A stretch of DNA of 24,846 bases from Actinomycetota bacterium (GTDB lineage: Bacteria > Actinomycetota > Geothermincolia > Fen-727 > Anoxymicrobiaceae), in contig JAENXM010000005.1 of the NCBI GenBank assembly GCA_016649525.1, positions 1-24,846 on the forward strand, written 5' to 3'. The notes below the pieces were generated by a model that searched no databases, had not been told where the DNA came from, and saw only the letters and a program-made list of their open reading frames with translations. The translations under genes were made by a program, and so were the position numbers. This document shows positions 14,143-21,175 of the stretch, piece after piece; position 1 is the stretch's first letter; the number at the start of each line of letters is the position of its first letter.

Positions 14143-15264
14143 ACAAGACCCCTTGAGGCAAGAGTAGACCTGGGCAACATCAAGCACAACGTGGCTCACC
14201 TCAAGAGCCTGCTTCCCGCTGAATGCCTTTTCATGGCCGTTGTGAAGGCCAACGGGTACGGGCACGGGGACGTCGAGGTCTCGAGGGCCGCGCTGTCCGC
14301 CGGGGTGGACTGTCTCGGGGTGGCCCTCCTCGAGGAGGCGGAGAAGCTCAGGAGCGCCGGGCTCTCCTGCCCGGTCTACCTGCTGTTCGAGCCTCCACCG
14401 GAAGCGGCGGGGAGCGCCCTCGATGACGACGTCATCTGCACCGTGTACACCCCCGAGCTCGCAAAAGCCCTTTCGGCCGAGGCGGTGACGAGAAGGACGG
14501 CCGCGCGGGTACACATGAAGGTCGACACCGGGATGCGAAGGGTCGGCGTGCATCCCGGGGGTGTCGCGGATTTCGCCCGGCTGCTCGCGGGGCTTCCAGG
14601 GCTTTCGGTCGAGGGGATCTATACCCATTTCGCGGTGGGGACCGAGCCTGACGATCCCTTCACGGACAAGCAGATGGACCTTTTCGAAGCCGAGGCGGAC
14701 GAGGCAGAGCAGTTACTCGGGCGCAAGCTCATGAGGCACGCGGCCAATAGCGCCGGTGTACTTGCCTTCCCACGCAGTCACTACGACATGGTAAGGGTCG
14801 GGATAGCGATGTACGGCCTTCCTCCCTCGGAGAGCTTCCGCGACGTGGCCGAACTCAGACCGGCGCTCTCGCTCGTGGGGGAGGTCGCACTGGTTAAACA
14901 GGTCGCGGCAGGTGAGGGGATAAGCTACGGGCTGACGTACGCGCCCACCGAGGATACGTATATCGCCACGATACCGATCGGGTACGCCGACGGCTTCTCA
15001 CGGATCCTGTCGGATAAGGCGGATGTATTGATAGAAGGCAGGCGGATGCCGGTGGTCGGGACGATATGCATGGACCTCTCCATGGTCGAGCTGGGGCCCG
15101 ACCCGGTGCCCCCCGGGACCAAGTTCGTGGTTATCGGGAGAGATGGCGATGAAGAGATAACGGCTGACGAGCTGGCCGGCAAGCTCGGGACCATCAACTA
15201 CGAGGTTGTCTGCATGATAAGCGCTCGCGTGCCACGCGTGTATACCGAGGGGGGAGCCGGATGA
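14140..15264 (+). CDS. alr: Alanine racemase, apparent AUC initiation codon
   Basis: The product is a PLP-dependent alanine racemase: VVKANGYGHG with the PLP lysine, KVDTGMRRVG, YTHFAVGTEPDD, the catalytic-tyrosine segment ISYGLTYAP and GTICMDLSMVEL. It makes D-alanine for peptidoglycan. The first canonical start is GTG 14191, but that would delete a conserved N-terminus (TRPLEARVDLGNIKHNV) that is encoded upstream in frame and matches the family pattern RP-x-x-A-E/R-I/V-D-L. The best start is ATC 14140, 6 bases after AGGGGA, giving 374 residues (usual range 360-390) with PLP Lys36. Either initiation is at AUC or the assembly or strain has a G-to-C change in ATG. It follows the CBS gene by 44 bases and overlaps the next gene by 4 bases (ATGA). 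Confidence 0.93.
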   Translation: MTRPLEARVDLGNIKHNVAHLKSLLPAECLFMAVVKANGYGHGDVEVSRAALSAGVDCLGVALLEEAEKLRSAGLSCPVYLLFEPPPEAAGSALDDDVICTVYTPELAKALSAEAVTRRTAARVHMKVDTGMRRVGVHPGGVADFARLLAGLPGLSVEGIYTHFAVGTEPDDPFTDKQMDLFEAEADEAEQLLGRKLMRHAANSAGVLAFPRSHYDMVRVGIAMYGLPPSESFRDVAELRPALSLVGEVALVKQVAAGEGISYGLTYAPTEDTYIATIPIGYADGFSRILSDKADVLIEGRRMPVVGTICMDLSMVELGPDPVPPGTKFVVIGRDGDEEITADELAGKLGTINYEVVCMISARVPRVYTEGGAG

Positions 15265-15683
15265 AAATATGTCCCGAGTGCGGCGCGATATACGACGGCC
15301 ACCGCTGGGTCACTGAACCGAGCAAAGAACTGCTCCGCAAGTTGGCGAAGTCGAAGAAGGAAAAGGCCTTGTGCCCGGGGTGCGTCCGAATAGAAAAACA
15401 GCAGGTCGAGGGCGTCGTGACCCTGAAGGGGGCGTTCATGGATTCGCACCTCGACGAGGTCGAGAACCTCGTCAACAGGGTCGCGAAGAATGGCTGGCAC
15501 CAGAACGTATCCGCCCGGATATTCGAGATCAAACTAGAGGGAGGCAGGCTGGTCATAGAGACGACGGACGAGCACCTGGCCGAGAGGATCGGCAAGGAAG
15601 TGGAAAAGGCGTTCAAGGGAGACCTCAAGATCAAGTGGCAGAAGAAGGACCGTTTCGTCAGGGTTTCCTGGCATAGAGAATGA
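15261..15683 (+). CDS. BCAM0308/NMD3-like zinc-ribbon protein
   Basis: The 140-residue product starts MKICPECGAIYDGHRW and has a split zinc ribbon (Cys 4, 7, 38, 41). An alpha/beta domain follows (GVVTLKGAFMDSHLDEVENLVNRVAKN, IFEIKLEGGRLVIETTDEHLAERIGKEVEKAFKGDLKIKW). This is the pattern of the bacterial BCAM0308 family, which resembles the N-terminus of NMD3, the 60S export and ribosome-quality factor. Its bacterial function is not established to my knowledge; RNA or ribosome binding is an inference. The ATG overlaps the alr stop by 4 bases (ATGA), implying translational coupling. The family call is from memory of its sequence pattern. Confidence 0.75.
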   Translation: MKICPECGAIYDGHRWVTEPSKELLRKLAKSKKEKALCPGCVRIEKQQVEGVVTLKGAFMDSHLDEVENLVNRVAKNGWHQNVSARIFEIKLEGGRLVIETTDEHLAERIGKEVEKAFKGDLKIKWQKKDRFVRVSWHRE

Positions 15684-15707
15684 AACTCCAGCTGCCCGGT
15701 TCTCCGC

Positions 15708-17165
15708 ATGCTTAACTACAGGCAAAACCTCGAAAGCGCTTTTAAAGAAGATGGTCTTTTCGACACAGTCGCGCGCGCACTCGCATCCTGTTCACCCGGT
15801 TCCTTTTATCTATGTGGTCTCTACATTGCGGATTCTCTCTCGGGCCTTGAGCCTGACGGCATGCTGATAGCGTGCGGGGCTGATACCGGAAGGGTCGGCA
15901 GGGAACTGGCGGGGGAGACGGGCTTTGTTCCGATCGACATCGTCGGCAAGAAGGGCGTGTTCCACCTTGTTGAGCCCGGCGGCCGCAGGAGCATAACTCT
16001 CGTACCATTGACCGGCGGAGATATCATTCGCCACCTGGAGCGGTCGGGTTTCACGGTGAGCGCGATGGCGGTAGATATGGCCGGCGGTAGGGAACATGAA
16101 TTGACCGACCCGCTGGGCGGCCTCGAGGACCTCGATAAGAAGCGGCTCAGGGTCACCTCCCCGGAAAGTGTAGTCGCCGACCCTGTCCGTGTTCTGCAGG
16201 CAGCTGAGTTGTGCAGCCGCTACGGACTCGAGCCGGAGGCCGACGCCGAGCATGCCGTAGTATCGCCGGCGGAAAGGGTCGGAGACGCGCCGCCCGATAG
16301 GGTCTTTCGGATGCTCGCCCGCACATTATGTGGAGATGGGCTCAAGAATAACGCGCTCCTCCTGAGGCGGCTGGGCGTGCTGGGTGCGCTTTTCCCGGAG
16401 GTCGAGGCTGTCTTCGATGTCCCGCAGAACTACTATCATCACCTCGGGGTCTGGGAGCACACGCTCGAGGTCATGGACTACCTCGAGGACATGATGAACT
16501 CACCTGCAGGGACATTCAGGACAAAGGGCAGGCGTATCGCTCTGCACCTTCGTGGAAAGGTGGAGGCCGGGGTGGATTGCAGGGCGTACCTTTCGCTTGC
16601 GGCCCTCATACATGACATCGGTAAGCCTACAGCTATGAAGGTCATGCCGACGGGCCGCATACGGTTCCAGGGGCACGAACGCGAGAGCGCGCGCCTCGCC
16701 GATGGGATAGCGAGGAGGCTCGGCCTGGGGTATAAAGGGAGGTCTCAACTCGTCGGGCTGGTCGGTGGACACATGAGGTTCGGCTACCTGTTGAAGGAGG
16801 GCGAGTCGACGGAGAGCCGCCTGCGCTCGGTTCGCGAGCTGGGCAGCCGCTGTCCCGAGGTCGTACTGCTGTCGCTTGCCGACAGGCTCGCGACGAGGGG
16901 TGAGGCTTCCACAGAGGAGGATCTGGAGCGTTTCAGGCGGACGGTGACCCGTGTGCTCAACGACTACTTCTGGCTTCACGATTCGGACCCGCTCCTTTCC
17001 GGTTACGACGTGGTCGTTCACGAAGGCCTGGAGCCGGGCCCTGCTGTCGGGAGGCGCCTGTTTGAAGCAAGGGTTGCGCAGAGAGAGGGGACCGTTTCCA
17101 GCAGGCAGCAGGCCCTGGAGTACCTGGCGCCTGACTTTAAGGGTAGAATTTCTGGTCGGAGGTGA
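15708..17165 (+). CDS. HD-domain protein with degenerate CCA-adding/poly(A)-polymerase-type nucleotidyltransferase head
   Basis: The 485-residue product has the class II tRNA nucleotidyltransferase layout. The head is about 30-150, the RNA-binding neck is about 151-235 (SPESVVADPVRVLQAAELCSRYGLE), and an HD phosphohydrolase domain follows (about 240-440: YYHHLGVWEHTLEV, then AALIHDIGKPTAM with H302-D303, later SLADRLATRG). The head has lost its active site: the normal GGxVRDxLLG...DxD reads CGLYIADSLSGLEPDGM (36-52), with GG changed to CG, RD to AD and the second Asp replaced. The LTDPLGGLEDL strand and VSAMAVDM remain. It is probably not a CCA enzyme; HD-dependent phosphohydrolase or RNA-binding activity may persist. 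ATG 15708 lacks a clear Shine-Dalgarno. It lies 24 bases after the NMD3-like gene. Confidence 0.85.
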   Translation: MLNYRQNLESAFKEDGLFDTVARALASCSPGSFYLCGLYIADSLSGLEPDGMLIACGADTGRVGRELAGETGFVPIDIVGKKGVFHLVEPGGRRSITLVPLTGGDIIRHLERSGFTVSAMAVDMAGGREHELTDPLGGLEDLDKKRLRVTSPESVVADPVRVLQAAELCSRYGLEPEADAEHAVVSPAERVGDAPPDRVFRMLARTLCGDGLKNNALLLRRLGVLGALFPEVEAVFDVPQNYYHHLGVWEHTLEVMDYLEDMMNSPAGTFRTKGRRIALHLRGKVEAGVDCRAYLSLAALIHDIGKPTAMKVMPTGRIRFQGHERESARLADGIARRLGLGYKGRSQLVGLVGGHMRFGYLLKEGESTESRLRSVRELGSRCPEVVLLSLADRLATRGEASTEEDLERFRRTVTRVLNDYFWLHDSDPLLSGYDVVVHEGLEPGPAVGRRLFEARVAQREGTVSSRQQALEYLAPDFKGRISGRR

Positions 17166-17173
17166 TACAAGTG
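17158..17173 (+). promoter_or_regulatory. Very strong Shine-Dalgarno deciding the S58 peptidase start
   Basis: GGAGGTGAT (17158-17166) is a nine-base complement of the 16S rRNA 3' end and contains the TGA stop of the upstream gene (17163-17165). It positions GTG 17171 correctly. The alternative in-frame GTG at 17162 lies inside the site and is unlikely. Confidence 0.75.
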
Positions 17174-18112
17174 CTTGGTACCATCAAGGTAGGTCATTCG
17201 CAGGATACCGAAGCCCTTACTGGCTGCACCGTTTTCCTTCCGCCTGAGGGGACGGTGGGCGCGTGCGAGGTGCGGGGCGGCGCCCCGGGAACGCGCGAGA
17301 CGGAACTACTCAGACCTATGTTCACGGTCACGGGTCCTAACGCCGTTCTCATAACCGGCGGCAGCGCCTTCGGGCTGGGCGCCGCGGGCGGCGTCGTCAG
17401 GTTCCTGGAGGAGAAGGGCATCGGTTTTCCCACGCCTGGCGGGCTCGTCCCCGTCGTGAGCGCGGCGGTCCTCTTCGACCTCGATCTGGGCGACTGCAAA
17501 GTCAGGCCCGACGAGGAGATGGCTTACCAGGCCTGCCGGAACGCTGCGGTGGACGAGGACAGGGAAGGCCTCGTCGGTGCAGGCACGGGAGCGAGCGTCG
17601 GTAACGCTCGATGCAGGGAGTACTCGGTCAAAAGCGGCTTCGGCCTCTACCGTTTCATGGGTGGCGATTTCAAGCTCGAGGTCGCGGCGGTAGCGAACAG
17701 CTTCGGCGACGTGGTCGATGTGGACGGTCAGATACTCGCCGGAGCCCGCGGTGACGACGGAAGCTTCGTGGGGGCCGAGAAGTGCATATGCAACGCGTCA
17801 GGGCTGGCCCCCGGCTGCGTTGGACAGAACACCACGCTGGTCGTGATAGCTACAAACGCGAAGCTGGACAAGGAGCGGGGCGCGAGGGTCGCCCTGCAGG
17901 GTCAAAACGGTATCGCCCGGGCCATCAGACCATCGCACACCAGGTACGACGGAGATACGGTCTTCGTGCTGGCGACAGGCGAGGTCGAGGCACCCCAGGA
18001 CGCCGTCGAGATACTGGCGGCGATGGGCACGGCCGAGGCGATAAGGTACTCCGTTTTGCGGGCGACCGCGGCCGGGGGGCTCCCATGTGCCTGTGATATA
18101 CTCAATCTGTAG
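17171..18112 (+). CDS. Peptidase family S58 (DmpA/P1-type) aminopeptidase
   Basis: The 313-residue product matches the DmpA/L-aminopeptidase-D-Ala-esterase family. It shows the N-terminal KVGHSQDTEALTGCTVFL, VLITGGSAFGLGAAGGVVRFLEE, GLVGAGTGASVGN and the self-cleavage region GQNTTLVVIATNAKL; the Thr after Asn (about residue 221) aligns with the autoprocessing nucleophile (Ser250 in DmpA). The end includes AIRPSHTRYDGDTVFVLATGEV. These proteins cleave themselves into two chains and release N-terminal residues from small peptides or beta-peptides, so cytoplasmic peptide turnover is plausible. GTG 17171 is fixed by GGAGGTGAT just upstream. It directly follows the HD gene and is presumably co-transcribed and re-initiated. 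Confidence 0.92.
   Translation: MLGTIKVGHSQDTEALTGCTVFLPPEGTVGACEVRGGAPGTRETELLRPMFTVTGPNAVLITGGSAFGLGAAGGVVRFLEEKGIGFPTPGGLVPVVSAAVLFDLDLGDCKVRPDEEMAYQACRNAAVDEDREGLVGAGTGASVGNARCREYSVKSGFGLYRFMGGDFKLEVAAVANSFGDVVDVDGQILAGARGDDGSFVGAEKCICNASGLAPGCVGQNTTLVVIATNAKLDKERGARVALQGQNGIARAIRPSHTRYDGDTVFVLATGEVEAPQDAVEILAAMGTAEAIRYSVLRATAAGGLPCACDILNL
18094..18102 (+). promoter_or_regulatory. Candidate extended -10 promoter for the nitroreductase gene
   Basis: TGA followed by TATACT (18097-18102) is an extended -10 element inside the last codons of the S58 peptidase gene. Transcription would begin near 18109, about 29 bases before TTG 18138. The -35 region is a run of G and has no consensus. Evidence is sequence resemblance only. 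Confidence 0.35.
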
Positions 18113-18137
18113 TCAAAAAAAGATCCCAGGATACGCG

Positions 18138-18653
18138 TTGGACGTTTACGAAGCCATAGACAGCAGAGCAAGCGTTAGGGATTTCACCGAGGAGGACGTC
18201 CCCCGTTCCACCGTGAAGAAGTTCCTGGAGGCCGCGGTCCGGGCTCCCACAGCAGGGAACATCCAGCCGTGGCGGTTCTACGTAGTGAGGGACGGCAAGG
18301 TGAAGAGGGGTCTCTGCGAAGCGGCCTGGGGGCAGGCCTACGTGGAGCAGGCCCCGGTAGTGATTGTAGTCTGCGCCGATCTCGAGGCGAGCGCGCGGGG
18401 GTACGGCTCCAGGGGAGAGGCCCTCTACGTTATCCAGGACACCGCGGCAGCCGTCGAGAACATACTTCTCGCCGTGGTAGCAGAGGGCCTGGGCGCGTGC
18501 TGGGTGGGCGCCTTCAACGAGGAGGCCGCGTCGGACGCGCTGATGCTCCCCCCCTCGCTCCGGCCGCTTGCGATCGTGCCCATAGGTCATCCGGCGGGGA
18601 AGCAGCGTCGGACCAGCCGCGAGCCTGCAGAGAAGTACACGAAGTACGTTTGA
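18138..18653 (+). CDS. Nitroreductase-family flavoprotein
   Basis: The 171-residue product has the FMN-binding elements of the family: AIDSRASVRDF at the N-terminus, APTAGNIQPWRFYVV, DTAAAVENILLAVVAEGLGACWVGAF and VPIGHPAGK near the C-terminus. Members are NAD(P)H-dependent oxidoreductases acting on nitro compounds, quinones or enones; the substrate is not evident. TTG 18138 is chosen because MDVYEAIDSRASVRDF is the usual beginning and CAGGAT (18127-18132) is 5 bases upstream. An in-frame GTG at 18087 would overlap the preceding gene by 26 bases and add unrelated residues. The FmdB-like gene follows after 11 bases. Confidence 0.92.
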   Translation: MDVYEAIDSRASVRDFTEEDVPRSTVKKFLEAAVRAPTAGNIQPWRFYVVRDGKVKRGLCEAAWGQAYVEQAPVVIVVCADLEASARGYGSRGEALYVIQDTAAAVENILLAVVAEGLGACWVGAFNEEAASDALMLPPSLRPLAIVPIGHPAGKQRRTSREPAEKYTKYV

Positions 18654-18664
18654 CGAGGTGCGAT

Positions 18665-18880
18665 TTGCCTATATTCGAATATAAATGCAGCGAATGCGGT
18701 AACCGCTTCGAGAAGCTCGTGCGCGGCAAGGAGCGCGTGAGCTGCCCCGCGTGCTCCTCGCGGAGGCTTACAAAGCTCTTCAGCACGTTCGGTGTGAAGT
18801 CAGGCGACAAGTTTACCACGAGCAGCGGCAGTTCCTGTGACACGTGCAGTGCCACATCGTGCGCCGGCTGCAAGGATTGA
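18665..18880 (+). CDS. FmdB-family zinc-ribbon protein
   Basis: The 71-residue product MPIFEYKCSECGNRFEKLVRG...VSCPACSSRRLTKLFSTFG is a typical FmdB/CxxC_CxxC_SSSS zinc ribbon with Cys 8, 11, 27 and 30. A second Cys-rich tail (CDTC and CAGC near 58-69) could bind another metal. TTG 18665 is supported by GAGGTG (18655-18660) 4 bases upstream; the frame is open far upstream, but there it runs inside the nitroreductase gene in another phase. FmdB proteins were first linked to formamidase/amidase regulation, and their general role remains poorly defined. It lies between the nitroreductase and the uracil-DNA glycosylase, all with short gaps. Confidence 0.88.
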   Translation: MPIFEYKCSECGNRFEKLVRGKERVSCPACSSRRLTKLFSTFGVKSGDKFTTSSGSSCDTCSATSCAGCKD

Positions 18881-18895
18881 GGTGGGAGCCGCGGC

Positions 18896-19513
18896 ATGGA
18901 AGCGAGTGAGGCCGGCACCCTTAAAGAGTTATTAGAAGTCCTCGGGGAATGCACCCGCTGCACGCTCCACAAGGGCCGCACGAAGATCGTCTTCGGGATG
19001 GGGGATGAGAACGCGGACCTCTTGTTCGTGGGTGAGGCTCCAGGCCGCGCCGAAGACGCGCAGGGGCTCCCGTTCGTAGGGCCCGCCGGGAGGCTTCTGG
19101 ACGAGCTCCTGACGGGCATCGGCCTCAAACGCGAGCAGGTTTACATCGCAAACGTCGTGAAGTGCCGCCCGCCGGGGAACCGCGACCCTCTGCCCAACGA
19201 GATGGATACGTGCAATCCGTTCCTGCTGGAGCAGATAAGGATAATAAAGCCCAGGATACTGTGCGCCCTCGGCCGCGTGGCAGCGTCGGTCATACTCGAC
19301 AAGAACGTGCAGATGAACAAAGTCCACGGGCAGAGGTTCCCCGGGCCGGGTTATTTCTTCGTGCCCGTCTTCCACCCGGCGGCGGCCCTGCGCACCCCTT
19401 CCACGAGGGGCGTTCTAATTGAGGATTTCAATCGACTCAAGGAGTACCTCGAGCAGGACGAGCAGCCACCCGGGCCGCCCGCTCCCGAACCGGAGCAGAT
19501 GGGGCTTTTCTAG
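18896..19513 (+). CDS. Type-4 (family 4) uracil-DNA glycosylase with C-terminal clamp-binding-like motif
   Basis: The 205-residue product has the family-4 signature: 4Fe-4S cysteines C19, C22, C90 and C106 (C-x15-C), motif GEAPGRAEDAQGLPFVGPAG (47-66), and VFHPAAALR with His160. It excises uracil from DNA in base-excision repair. Start ATG 18896 has GGGAG about 7 bases upstream. The C-terminus is a Pro-rich linker (EQPPGPPAPEPE) ending in QMGLF as the last five residues; this resembles the bacterial beta-clamp motif QL(S/D)LF and suggests tethering to the replication clamp. It lies just before the t6A gene cluster. Confidence 0.95.
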   Translation: MEASEAGTLKELLEVLGECTRCTLHKGRTKIVFGMGDENADLLFVGEAPGRAEDAQGLPFVGPAGRLLDELLTGIGLKREQVYIANVVKCRPPGNRDPLPNEMDTCNPFLLEQIRIIKPRILCALGRVAASVILDKNVQMNKVHGQRFPGPGYFFVPVFHPAAALRTPSTRGVLIEDFNRLKEYLEQDEQPPGPPAPEPEQMGLF

Positions 19514-19545
19514 AAGCCGCGGCCGGGGCTTCCCTGGAGAATAAT

Positions 19546-20004
19546 TTGGAACTTGTAAGCGATTCAATCGATAAAACCGTTTCGCTGGGAACTATCCTTG
19601 GCCGGTCGATGACGCCGGGCGATGTAGTCTGCCTCGAGGGGGAACTGGGCACCGGAAAGACGGTCATGGTGCTCGGCATCGCAAGGGGGCGGGGCTACGC
19701 TGGCGCGGTGCCAAGCCCGACCTTCACGATTATCCACACGTATCCGGAGGTGTGCCTCTGTCACGCCGACGCCTTCAGGCTCTCGAGCGCGGATGAGCTT
19801 CTTGAGACCGGGATCGAGGAGTACCTAGAGGGGGACTGGATCGTGGCTGTCGAATGGGCAGACCGTGTAAGAGATGCTCTTCCCGGGGACGCGCTTACCG
19901 TCCGCCTTGCTTTTGGCAGGGAGGATAACAAGCGCCTTTTGACGATAGAGGGAACCGGCGAGCACGGGCGCAGGCTTGCCGGCGTGATGGGGGAAGTCCG
20001 TTGA
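19546..20004 (+). CDS. tsaE: tRNA t6A biosynthesis ATPase TsaE
   Basis: The 152-residue product has a P-loop GELGTGKT (32-39), the TsaE-specific PSPTFTIIHTY, DAFRL and EYLEGDWIVAVEWADR. TsaE is the ATPase that resets the TsaB-TsaD complex during N6-threonylcarbamoyl-adenosine formation at A37 of ANN-decoding tRNAs. TTG 19546 has GGAG (19536-19539) 6 bases upstream. The stop overlaps the tsaB start by 4 bases. tsaE-tsaB-rimI-tsaD is a conserved actinobacterial run; tsaC, the first-step enzyme, is not in the window. Confidence 0.96.
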   Translation: MELVSDSIDKTVSLGTILGRSMTPGDVVCLEGELGTGKTVMVLGIARGRGYAGAVPSPTFTIIHTYPEVCLCHADAFRLSSADELLETGIEEYLEGDWIVAVEWADRVRDALPGDALTVRLAFGREDNKRLLTIEGTGEHGRRLAGVMGEVR

Positions 20005-20657
20005 TCCTGGCGTTTGACACGTGCACCTTGAGGGGGACGCTCGCCGTTGGAACCGCCGACCGCGTGCTGGCCGAGACGTACTTCAAGACGGAGAAGGGCC
20101 ACACCGGATGGCTCATGCCGCAGATCGCGTCGATGCTGGGACGCCTCGGCAAGGGGTCCGATGATGTAGATGCTGTCGCGGTTGGCATAGGTCCCGGCAA
20201 CTTCACCGGTGTGAAGGTCGGGGTAGCGACAGCGAAAGCCATCGCGATGGGCCTTACGGTACCGCTCGTAGGTATCCCGACACTTGACATCCTCGCTGCG
20301 GGAAAGGACGACGAGGGCATAACGATGTCGGTGCTTGACGCCAAAAGGGGTATGCTCTACGCGGCGGCCTACAGGAACGAATCAGGGACGCTGAACCCCC
20401 TGTCCGATTACGCGTGCCTGGCTCCTGCTGAGATTGTGGATGCGGGCGTGCGTTTTATCGATGGCCCTCTTGTCGTTGTCGGCGAGGCGCCGGACGTTCT
20501 GATAGACGCTTTCAAGGCAGAGGGCATAGCTGTCACTTATGTAGAGGAGTTACCGCGGGCGCGCGACATGCTCCCGTTGTGTGACCGTATGCTTTCAGGA
20601 GGGCGTGCAGGCACCGCCGTTTCCGTAACGCCGATGTACCTCAAGAAGCCGACATGA
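20001..20657 (+). CDS. tsaB: tRNA t6A biosynthesis protein TsaB
   Basis: The 218-residue product starts ILAFDTCTLRGTLAVG and contains VDAVAVGIGPGNFTGVKVGVATAKAIA and LVGIPTLDILA, the actin/HSP70-like fold of TsaB. It is the non-catalytic partner that dimerises with TsaD. The start is TTG 20001, overlapping the tsaE stop (TTGA). Its stop overlaps the rimI ATG by 4 bases, so three genes here are linked by overlaps. Confidence 0.95.
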   Translation: MILAFDTCTLRGTLAVGTADRVLAETYFKTEKGHTGWLMPQIASMLGRLGKGSDDVDAVAVGIGPGNFTGVKVGVATAKAIAMGLTVPLVGIPTLDILAAGKDDEGITMSVLDAKRGMLYAAAYRNESGTLNPLSDYACLAPAEIVDAGVRFIDGPLVVVGEAPDVLIDAFKAEGIAVTYVEELPRARDMLPLCDRMLSGGRAGTAVSVTPMYLKKPT

Positions 20658-21175
20658 ATATCCTGAACGAGATCGTCATCCGCGATATGAGCCATTTCGA
20701 CCTGGAGGGAGTGCTGGCGCTCGAGTGCGAGATCTTCCCCACCCCGTGGACCCATGAGATCTTTGAATACGAGATGCGGCACAGAGAGCGGGCCCTGTAT
20801 CTGGTTGTGGAAGTGAGGAAAAAGATCGTGGGTTACCTGGGTGCCCAGGTGCTCGGTGATGAAGTGCACGTTACGAACATGGCGGTGGCGCCCGGGCTGC
20901 GCCGGCGCGGCATCGGTACGGCTATGCTGCTCGAGTGTCTGCGCCGCGGAATGGAACAGGGTGCAAGGTGGGTGACACTCGAGGTAAGGGAGAACAACCA
21001 CGAGGCGCGAGAGTTCTACAGCCGCTTCGGCTTCAGGGACATGGGGCTCAGGAGGGGCTACTACATCGATTCAGGTGAGGACGCCGTGATAATGACTTCA
21101 CGAGACCTCAAGGGGAGCTATTTCCAGGAGTTGCTTTCGGGGATCGAGGCCGAGCTTGCGAGGAAGGCTGGTTGA
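20654..21175 (+). CDS. rimI: Ribosomal-protein-alanine N-acetyltransferase RimI (GNAT family)
   Basis: The 173-residue GNAT protein has VTNMAVAPGLRRRGIGTAML (acetyl-CoA loop RRRGIG near 83-88), VTLEVRENNHEAREFYSRFGF and YYIDSGEDAVIM, the RimI pattern. In E. coli RimI acetylates the N-terminal alanine of S18; in many bacteria the gene sits in the tsa cluster. An N-terminal stretch of about 10 residues precedes the family start. ATG 20654 overlaps the tsaB stop by 4 bases and its own TGA overlaps the tsaD start region. Confidence 0.92.
   Translation: MNILNEIVIRDMSHFDLEGVLALECEIFPTPWTHEIFEYEMRHRERALYLVVEVRKKIVGYLGAQVLGDEVHVTNMAVAPGLRRRGIGTAMLLECLRRGMEQGARWVTLEVRENNHEAREFYSRFGFRDMGLRRGYYIDSGEDAVIMTSRDLKGSYFQELLSGIEAELARKAG

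Noticed and set aside
13834..14628. Minus-strand open frame across the CBS gene and alr (264 codons)
   Set aside because: It overlaps two firmly assigned genes and shows no domain; it is a shadow of their codon pattern.
18087..18137. Upstream GTG start for the nitroreductase
   Set aside because: It would overlap the S58 peptidase gene by 26 bases and add 17 residues unlike the family; TTG 18138 has a ribosome site and fits the family start.
19514..19531. Hairpin AAGCC ... GGCTT between the uracil-DNA glycosylase gene and tsaE as terminator
   Set aside because: The stem is 5 bp with no T run, and close spacing of the genes argues for read-through.
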